From the NCBI GenBank assembly GCA_023390335.1, contig JAEWCZ010000021.1:1-30786 (forward strand): a DNA stretch of 30,786 bases, read 5' to 3'. The first letter of the stretch is position 1. The number at the start of each line of letters is the position of its first letter. The translations under genes were made by a program, and so were the position numbers. Of this stretch, positions 25,631-30,786 are shown in pieces. The DNA is from Bacillota bacterium. Its GTDB lineage: Bacteria; Bacillota; Clostridia; Acetivibrionales; DSM-1351. The notes under the pieces are model-generated. The model did not search any database, had not been told where the DNA came from, and worked only from the letters and a program-made list of their open reading frames with translations.

Positions 25631-28216
25631 ATGGCGAAAGTAACAAAAATGAGAAAGGTTGGGGCATTAGTTGTTGGATCAGCATTGCTTCTTACAACTA
25701 TGATTCCTGCAAGCATCTCTTCCGTAGCTGCCAGCGAAGCAATCAACGTAAGTATAGACACAACTGCTGAGAGAGCTGCAATTAGCCCATATATTTATGG
25801 CGGAAACTGGGAATTCAATAATGCAAAATTAACATCAAAAAGATTTGGCGGTAACAGAACAACTGGTTACAACTGGGAAAACAGTTTCTCAAATGCAGGT
25901 AGTGACTGGCAGCAATCCAGTGACACTTATATGTTGACCAGCAACAAAATTCCCGAAGAAAAATGGAGTGAACCGGGCGTAGTAATATCTGATTTTCAGG
26001 ACAAAAACCTCGCAGCCGGCGAACCGTATTCATTGGTAACCTTGCAGGCAGCAGGATATGTTGCTGCAGATGCAAAAGGAACTGTAGCAGAAGATGAAGT
26101 AGCACCTTCAGCCAGATGGAAAGAGGTAAAATTTAAAAAGGATGCACCTTTATCACTTACTCCTGATACAACTGACAACTATGTGTATATGGATGAATTG
26201 GTTAACTTCCTTGTAAATAAATATGGAAGTGCATCTACAGCAACTGGAATAAAAGGCTATGCTATCGACAATGAGCCAGCTTTATGGCCAAGCACGCACC
26301 CAAGACTCCACCCTGAAAAGCCAACCTGTGCAGAGTTGATTGATAAGAATATCAATCTTGCAAAAGCAGTAAAAGGTGTTGATCCAAGTGCAGAAACCTT
26401 TGGTCTTGTAGCATATGGTTTTGCTGAATACAATGAATTTCAATCAGCTACTGATTGGCCGGATTTGAAGGGCGATTACACATGGTTCCTTGATTATTAT
26501 CTGGATAGCATGAAAAAAGCTTCTACTGAAGCAGGAACCCGTTTAGTAGATGCTCTCGACTTGCACTGGTATCCTGAAGCAAAGGGTGGCGGGCAAAGAA
26601 TATGTTTTGGAGAAGACCCAACAAATATTCTATGTAACAAAGCACGTCTACAGGCAGCAAGAACATTATGGGATCCTACATATAAAGAAGACAGCTGGAT
26701 AGCACAGTATTGCAGCTTTGGACTTCCTTTAATACCAAAAGTACAAGAGTCCATAAACAAATACAATCCGGGAACAAAGCTTGCCTTCACAGAATATTCA
26801 TATGGTGCAGACAACCATATAACCGGTGGTATAGCGGAAGCTGATGTATTAGGTGTATTCGGTAAATATGGTGTTTACCTTGCAACAGTTTGGGGTGGCG
26901 GAAGTTACACAGCAGCTGGTGTAAACATGTATACAAATTATGACGGTAATGGTTCAAAATATGGAGATACAAAAGTAAAAGCAGAAACTTCCGACATAGA
27001 AAACACATCTGTATATGCTTCAGTTGATTCAAAAGACGATTCAAAATTACATGTTATCCTAATTAACAAAAATTATGATAGTCCTATGACAGTTAACTTT
27101 GGTATTAACGGTGACAAGCAGTATACATCAGGAAGAGTATGGTCATTTGATAGAAGTAGTGCAAACATAACAGAAAAAGCTCCAATAGATGCTATAAGCG
27201 GTAACAAATTAACTTACACAATACCTGCATTAACCGTATGCCACATAGTACTTGACTCAAGTAACCCTGCTATACTTTACGGTGATGCAAATAAAGATGG
27301 AACTGTAGATGCTATAGATTATGCAATTTTTAAGAAAATTTTATTAAATCCTGATTCTAATTATGACAAAGCATGTGATTTAAACCTTGATAACGCTGTT
27401 GATGCAGTAGATTTCGGAATATTAAGACAATACCTTCTTGCAAAAATATCTAGCTTACCTTACAAAAATATAACAGAGAACAAACCACCGGTGGCGGCCT
27501 TTACAGTATCACCAAAAGAAGCATTTACCGGAGATAATATAAATTTTGATGCAACAACTTCAACAGATCCTGACGGAAACGTTCACGTTTATGCATGGGA
27601 CTTCGGTGATGGTACAGAGGGTTCCGGTGCAAATATTATTCATAAATATAAAGCTCCGGGAACATATACAGCAAAATTAACAGCTATTGATGAAAAAGGT
27701 CTATCAAATTCAGTAACAGACACAGTTACCATAACTTCCGCTACAGGTGACAATGCCGATGTAAACTTTGAAGATGGAGAGTTAAATGGTTTCACAACTA
27801 ACGACAGTACATTAACAAAATTATCAGTTACCTCAGACAAGGCTTTCCAGGGAAACAAGTCCCTCAAATGGGAAGCTGTAGGATCTAAAGACGGTAAGGT
27901 AGATGCTGAAATTAACAGCAGTGTACCTGTTTTAAAACCAGGACAATCAATGACATTCAGAGTTTGGATTCCAGAAGGTGCTCCAATAAAGTCCATTCAG
28001 CCATACGTTATGCCACATAACCCTGATTGGTCAGCATGTGAATGGAATTCTTCCTGGAAGGGCTATGACATGGTAAAGAAAGGTGATTGGAACGAATTCA
28101 CAGTAACACTTCCTCTCACTACAGATGTTAGTTTAGATCAGTGCCAGTTTGGTATACAGGTTGAAACCTCTGCAGAAGGCAACTTTACAATGTATGTAGA
28201 TTCAATTGATTGGTAA
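25631..28216 (+). CDS. Cellulosomal GH44 endoglucanase/xyloglucanase (GH44-dockerin-PKD-CBM44)
   Basis: 861 aa. A signal peptide spans about residues 1-35 (KVGALVVGSALLLTTMIPAS). The GH44 catalytic domain runs to about 545, with acid/base Glu215 in AIDNEPALW and nucleophile Glu388 in AFTEYSYG. A type I dockerin at about 549-610 has two calcium-binding repeats (YGDANKDGTVDAIDY; CDLNLDNAVDAVDFGILRQY) for cohesin docking. A PKD domain lies at about 615-700 (YAWDFGDGTEG), and a C-terminal module at about 708-861 resembles the CBM44 of C. thermocellum CelJ. The enzyme should cleave beta-1,4-glucans or xyloglucan outside the cell, within the cellulosome. AAAGGAGA precedes the ATG. It is monocistronic, with its own terminator, and is the only cargo of the 4.7-kb element. 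Composition is richer in GC than the small genes to the left. Confidence 0.9.
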   Translation: MAKVTKMRKVGALVVGSALLLTTMIPASISSVAASEAINVSIDTTAERAAISPYIYGGNWEFNNAKLTSKRFGGNRTTGYNWENSFSNAGSDWQQSSDTYMLTSNKIPEEKWSEPGVVISDFQDKNLAAGEPYSLVTLQAAGYVAADAKGTVAEDEVAPSARWKEVKFKKDAPLSLTPDTTDNYVYMDELVNFLVNKYGSASTATGIKGYAIDNEPALWPSTHPRLHPEKPTCAELIDKNINLAKAVKGVDPSAETFGLVAYGFAEYNEFQSATDWPDLKGDYTWFLDYYLDSMKKASTEAGTRLVDALDLHWYPEAKGGGQRICFGEDPTNILCNKARLQAARTLWDPTYKEDSWIAQYCSFGLPLIPKVQESINKYNPGTKLAFTEYSYGADNHITGGIAEADVLGVFGKYGVYLATVWGGGSYTAAGVNMYTNYDGNGSKYGDTKVKAETSDIENTSVYASVDSKDDSKLHVILINKNYDSPMTVNFGINGDKQYTSGRVWSFDRSSANITEKAPIDAISGNKLTYTIPALTVCHIVLDSSNPAILYGDANKDGTVDAIDYAIFKKILLNPDSNYDKACDLNLDNAVDAVDFGILRQYLLAKISSLPYKNITENKPPVAAFTVSPKEAFTGDNINFDATTSTDPDGNVHVYAWDFGDGTEGSGANIIHKYKAPGTYTAKLTAIDEKGLSNSVTDTVTITSATGDNADVNFEDGELNGFTTNDSTLTKLSVTSDKAFQGNKSLKWEAVGSKDGKVDAEINSSVPVLKPGQSMTFRVWIPEGAPIKSIQPYVMPHNPDWSACEWNSSWKGYDMVKKGDWNEFTVTLPLTTDVSLDQCQFGIQVETSAEGNFTMYVDSIDW

Positions 28217-28227
28217 TATAAGTATAG

Positions 28228-28267
28228 AAAAAGCTCTGAAGCGGCAAAATCGCTACAGAGCTTTTTT
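28228..28267 (+). terminator. Terminator of the GH44 gene
   Basis: AAAAAGCTCTG/CAGAGCTTTTT arms with an inner AGCG/CGCT pair and one mismatch, followed by a T-run, start 12 bp after the stop codon. Confidence 0.85.
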
Positions 28268-28286
28268 TATCTTAATACCCGGATTC

Positions 28287-28322
28287 ACCAAAACATTTTA
28301 CCACCCATATTATAAATATGGG
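28287..28322 (+). promoter_or_regulatory. Palindrome and possible mother-cell sigma promoter before recombinase 2
   Basis: CCCATATT-ATA-AATATGGG (28304-28322) is a perfect 8-bp inverted repeat. It contains CATATTATA (28306-28314), which fits the CATAnnnTA -10 shared by SigE/SigK promoters, with AC 17 nt upstream (28287-28288) as in SigK sites. In AT-rich DNA such matches arise by chance, so this is only suggestive. Confidence 0.3.
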
Positions 28323-28330
28323 GTGAGTTT

Positions 28331-28459
28331 ATGACCAAAAAGGAAATACTTGATGAAATTATTGAACTCCTTATTAAAAGAGCCTTGGAAGAAAAAACAA
28401 TAAATTCAAGAGGTGAAAAAGAAAATGGAGTATATACCTCCTCTGGTTATGGCAAATAA
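28331..28459 (+). CDS. Small protein overlapping recombinase 2 start
   Basis: 42 aa, starting MTKKEILDEIIELLIKRALE, from ATG 28331 with GGGGTGAG upstream. A charged amphipathic helix with a Gly/Ser tail. It overlaps the recombinase start by 35 nt in another frame, so the two are probably co-translated. Position before the recombinase parallels the 51-aa gene at 23425. A recombination directionality role is conceivable but unproven. Confidence 0.45.
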   Translation: MTKKEILDEIIELLIKRALEEKTINSRGEKENGVYTSSGYGK

Positions 28460-30044
28460 TTTTCAACAGTATAATGACATCAGGAATTCCATAGGGGAAG
28501 TCGGTTTGGAAGTGGGCGGTTACATACGTATATCTACTAAAAAGGATAGTCAAATAACTTCAATCGAAAACCAAAAAAAATATATAGCGGAATGGGCAAG
28601 TGTTAACGGTTATAAAATTGTTGATTTTTACATAGACATGAAGACCGGAGCGTACAGTTACCTAAGACAGGAAATGGTAAGAATGAAAAGCGATATTTCC
28701 TCAGGAAGAATAAAAGGCATTGTAACTAAGGAAATATCCAGAACCTCCCGTGATATACTTGACATAATTGAACTTAAAAGGAGCCTTGCAAATCAAGGTG
28801 CTTTTTTTATTTCAATAAAAGAAGGTTATGACAGTAGAACCGACGATGATGAGTTTCTTTTAGTAATACACGCCGGACTAGCACAAAAGGAAAGGAAAGT
28901 AACAGGGTCAAGAGTCAAGATAACGCAGATGATAAAGGCGAGAGAGGGAAAAACCAATGTACCTGTACCGGCTTTTGGATATATGCTGTCTTCTGACAGT
29001 CAGCATCTTATTGTAAATCCTGCAACAGCAGAAATATATCACCTTATAGCAGATAAATTTCTGGAAGGCTGGGGCAGGCTTAAAATATGCAAATATCTCA
29101 ATTCACACGGAATACGGACAAACAGAGGCAATACAAATTGGAGTACCAACTCCATATATACGATTTTGACAAACCCAGTTTATCTCGGAATAACTATGTA
29201 CAACATAACTTTGACGGTGAGGGATGATACAGGGAAGGCAAAACGAATGGTAAGGCCTCAAGAACAGTGGATAGTAAGAGAAAATACTCACCAACCGCTG
29301 ATTACTAAAGAAAAATTTGATAGAATTCAGCAAGTTATCCAAGATAAAAAACGAAAAGAATTAAAAGAATGGGGCTGTGAGAAAAAATATCTTTTATCAG
29401 GACTAATTTACTGTGGGTCCTGCGGCAGCAAAATATATGGGGGAAGATTTCCCAAAAAACAAGCAAAGCTGGAAAGTAAGTCCCACAGAACATCGGAGGA
29501 CTACTATTATTATTACTTTGACAGAAAGACATCAGGAGTATGCGGGAACAGTAAGGCTAATTATCACATGGATATTGTTGAACAAAAGGTAGTTGAAAAG
29601 GTAAAAGAAATTCTTCTATCCTATGATGAACTGGAACAAACAATTAGCAAAAAACTTCAACTTTTGGATACAAGATACATTAAAGAAAAGAAGGAAAACG
29701 AAAGACTTAAAGACAAGCTTCAAGCCGTTTCAAATGCAATGAGAAGAGAACAATCAGCATACGAAGAAGGTGTAATAACTCTTGACGAATACAAAATAAG
29801 GTTGGATGAGCTTCGCCGTCAGAAGCTTACGCTGGAGAGCAAATTTGAAAAAATAAACTCCACACCGGTTGAATCAAGATCCTTGGAGCTAATAAACGCG
29901 GTAAAAGAAATCATACATAATTTGAATAATCTTGATTCGGATTTTCAGTATGAAATAATCCGTAAATTAATCAACAAAATATATATAAATGATAATTATT
30001 CCCTTGAGTTTGATTATACTTTCAATTGTGTAAATGAATTATAA
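28425..30044 (+). CDS. Large serine recombinase 2 (integrase of the GH44 element)
   Basis: 539 aa. After an unusual ~30-residue N-terminal extension, the resolvase domain has GGYIRISTKKDS with catalytic Ser37 and Arg35, and TKEISRTSRDILD. The recombinase domain (FGYMLSSDSQHLIVN; NSIYTILTNPVYLG) and a zinc ribbon YCGSCGSKIYGG follow, then a long coiled coil (KENERLKDKLQAVSNAMRRE). ATG 28425 is preferred over GTG 28413 because AGAGGTG at 28409-28415 is well spaced from it. Intact throughout. The stop at 30042-30044 lies inside the right attachment arm. It is diverged from recombinase 1 (different N-terminus and att sequences), so the two elements are independent. Confidence 0.85.
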   Translation: MEYIPPLVMANNFQQYNDIRNSIGEVGLEVGGYIRISTKKDSQITSIENQKKYIAEWASVNGYKIVDFYIDMKTGAYSYLRQEMVRMKSDISSGRIKGIVTKEISRTSRDILDIIELKRSLANQGAFFISIKEGYDSRTDDDEFLLVIHAGLAQKERKVTGSRVKITQMIKAREGKTNVPVPAFGYMLSSDSQHLIVNPATAEIYHLIADKFLEGWGRLKICKYLNSHGIRTNRGNTNWSTNSIYTILTNPVYLGITMYNITLTVRDDTGKAKRMVRPQEQWIVRENTHQPLITKEKFDRIQQVIQDKKRKELKEWGCEKKYLLSGLIYCGSCGSKIYGGRFPKKQAKLESKSHRTSEDYYYYYFDRKTSGVCGNSKANYHMDIVEQKVVEKVKEILLSYDELEQTISKKLQLLDTRYIKEKKENERLKDKLQAVSNAMRREQSAYEEGVITLDEYKIRLDELRRQKLTLESKFEKINSTPVESRSLELINAVKEIIHNLNNLDSDFQYEIIRKLINKIYINDNYSLEFDYTFNCVNEL

Positions 30045-30066
30045 AAACTTGAAATCCGGCCCGCCG
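30039..30066 (+). other. Right attachment junction of the GH44 element
   Basis: Arm 30039-30060 is the exact reverse complement of 25376-25397; core GGCCCGCCG at 30058-30066. cotJC sequence begins to its right. Confidence 0.8.
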
Positions 30067-30152
30067 AGTTGTGTTATTATAACTTTCGCAAGAGCTGCGT
30101 TTGGTCGAGTTATTTTTACCGGATATTCTAATTTCTTTTCATAAATCCACAT
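30039..30152 (-). pseudogene. cotJC: cotJC, 5' fragment cut by the GH44 element
   Basis: ATG 30152 starts MWIYEKKLEYPVKITRPNAA and continues ALAKVIITQLGGPD, the conserved start of CotJC, the manganese-catalase-like inner coat protein. The last native codons are at the core; the element then adds FKFL and a stop (30039-30041). The ATG lies 6 nt after the cotJB stop with GGGGGGTG as RBS, the normal cotJB-cotJC layout. A full protein (about 190 aa in the family) can be made only if both insertions are removed. Confidence 0.85.
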
Positions 30153-30158
30153 GTATTA

Positions 30159-30786
30159 TTACACCCCCCGTCCTATTTCCCATGGCCATGGATTTTCAAT
30201 CCATCTCCATGTCGATAAATCGTTATCCATGTGCGTAGCGGTAAGAGGACCAAACCTCTTTGTAAATTCAGACTCCAGCTGATTTTTCATATCGCGGTAC
30301 TGTTTAAAATATGCCAATGCAGTCTTATCTTTTGGATGTGTATTTAGAAATAAACCTACTTCTATACATGCAAATTCGTAAGCCTGAACCTTCCAAAGCA
30401 GTGCTTCACGCTCATTCATAGGCTTCATGCCACTGGTCATACCCATATCACCCATGTGATCCATATGATCCATATGATCCATATGATCCATATGTCCCAT
30501 GTTTCCACAATCATCCATACCGCCCATATTACCCATGCCACCGGGCGTACCCATGCCACCGGGCGTACCCATGCCACCGGGCGTACCCATGCCACCGGGC
30601 GTACCCATGCCACCGGGTGTACCCATGCCACCGGGTGTACCCATGCCACCGGGGCCGCCCATACCGCCGGGTGTACCCATGCCACCGGGGCCGCCCATAC
30701 CGCCGGGTGTACCCATGCCACCGGGTGTACCCATACCACCGGGTGTACCCATGCCATCGGGTGTACCCATACCACCGGGTGTACCC
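30159..30786 (-). CDS. cotJB: CotJB spore coat protein with Gly-Met-Pro repeat N-terminus (partial)
   Basis: At least 203 aa; the frame is open to the window edge, so the start is unknown. The C-terminal ~90 residues are CotJB (LLWKVQAYEFACIEVGLFLN, then HPKDKTALAYFKQYRDM, ending WRWIENPWPWE). Ahead of this lies a repeat region: hexapeptides MGTPGG/MGGPGG, then NMGGMDDCGNMGHM and four MDH units. Ordinary CotJB is about 90 aa and lacks this part. It is either a fusion with a CotJA-like or coat-repeat segment, or an expanded repeat domain. It acts in the spore coat with CotJC, is made in the mother cell, and is directly upstream of the broken cotJC. Confidence 0.8.
   Translation of the reverse strand, partial: GTPGGMGTPDGMGTPGGMGTPGGMGTPGGMGGPGGMGTPGGMGGPGGMGTPGGMGTPGGMGTPGGMGTPGGMGTPGGMGTPGGMGNMGGMDDCGNMGHMDHMDHMDHMDHMGDMGMTSGMKPMNEREALLWKVQAYEFACIEVGLFLNTHPKDKTALAYFKQYRDMKNQLESEFTKRFGPLTATHMDNDLSTWRWIENPWPWEIGRGV
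30458..30493. repeat. 9-bp tandem repeat, four perfect copies
   Basis: GATCCATAT repeated four times encodes the MDH tripeptides of the CotJB extension on the minus strand. Confidence 0.85.
30535..30786. repeat. 18-bp tandem repeat, 14 copies to the window edge
   Basis: Fourteen consecutive 18-bp units of the type ATGCCACCGGGTGTACCC with a few substitutions (some units have GGGGCCGCCC) code the MGTPGG/MGGPGG hexapeptides on the minus strand. The array reaches the end of the window and may continue. Confidence 0.9.

Larger units (their letters stand above)
25371..30066 (+). mobile_element. 4.7-kb serine-recombinase element carrying a cellulosomal GH44 gene, inserted in cotJC
   Basis: Bounded by the 9-bp direct repeat GGCCCGCCG (25371-25379 and 30058-30066). 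Excision between the copies gives, on the minus strand, CTC GGC GGG CCT GAT GGA, i.e. an uninterrupted cotJC frame LGGPDG. Contents: GH44 enzyme, terminator, a 42-aa ORF and a large serine recombinase ending inside the right arm. The circular joint would carry a perfect palindrome (30039-30060 with 25376-25397, 22-bp arms) around the dinucleotide CC, as expected for a large serine integrase attP. No transfer or replication genes are present, so it is a compact integrative element. Confidence 0.85.

Noticed and set aside
26497..28000. Minus-strand ORFs across the GH44 gene
   Set aside because: They are antisense to a gene with complete catalytic, dockerin and PKD motifs.
25371..30066. Reading the GH44 region as a normal cel gene cluster
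   Set aside because: Direct repeats, matching arms and split cotJC show it is an insertion; no other cellulosome genes are next to it.
30437..30775. Minus-strand 112-aa ORF of VWVHPVAWVHPV type repeats
   Set aside because: It is the shadow of the 18-bp tandem repeat in another frame of the CotJB extension; the CotJB frame ends in a real domain.
1..30786. CRISPR array, tRNA or rRNA genes
   Set aside because: No spaced direct repeats of CRISPR size and no tRNA-like cloverleaf or rRNA sequence was seen; the tandem repeats at 30.5 kb have no spacers.

Overview
The window looks like chromosome of a low-GC, spore-forming, cellulose-degrading clostridium (Ruminiclostridium-like, Oscillospiraceae). 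Three things point there: a spore-coat cotJ operon on the minus strand at the right edge, a secreted GH44 enzyme with a type I dockerin (cellulosome component), and clostridial-type RBSs, AgrD and a Cys-rich RiPP. Family names come from motif recognition, since no database search was possible.

Most of the window appears to be mobile DNA inserted into one sporulation gene, cotJC (manganese-catalase-like coat protein). The cotJC 5' end lies at 30039-30152 (minus), directly after cotJB. A middle piece of about 100 bp lies at 25280-25379. The 3' remainder is absent and must lie left of the window. A 4,687-bp element (25371-30066) separates the first two pieces. It carries a GH44-dockerin-PKD-CBM44 enzyme, a small ORF and a large serine recombinase. 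Its ends share the 9-bp direct repeat GGCCCGCCG, and removing one copy plus the element rejoins cotJC exactly in frame. The middle piece is broken again at an imperfect inverted repeat that begins 8 bp after the stop codon of a second large serine recombinase (23646-25250). Positions 1 to about 25270 are therefore read as a second, larger integrated element of at least 25 kb.

Inside the large element, from the left: a ParA/CpaE-like ATPase gene with a nonsense codon and a winged-helix protein (ICE-like backbone, 1-1.7 kb); an accessory, defence-island-like stretch (2-9.2 kb) with an Sll1717-type P-loop ATPase, a frameshifted KAP NTPase, a class III nucleotide-cyclase-like protein coupled to a zinc-ribbon protein, and an SF1 helicase split by a stop; small and decaying genes (9.2-10.3 kb); a RiPP operon (11.3-16.6 kb) with an ABC exporter, subtilisin-like protease, radical SAM/SPASM maturase fused to a second SPASM-like maturase, a 98-aa helper and a 13-cysteine precursor; an AgrD-type autoinducer peptide facing a convergent AgrC-like kinase whose response regulator carries two frameshifts (19-21.2 kb); and a divergent XRE-repressor module, a probable structured RNA and recombinase 1 (21.7-25.3 kb). 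Copies of one IS256-family element, one truncated and one full length but decayed, flank the RiPP operon in the same orientation.

Taken together: a RiPP and quorum-sensing cargo region with many inactivated genes sits in a recombinase element inside a spore-coat gene, next to a compact recombinase element carrying a cellulosomal enzyme in the same gene. Whether these insertions are skin-like (excised in the mother cell to restore cotJC) or simply fixed disruptions is the main open question.
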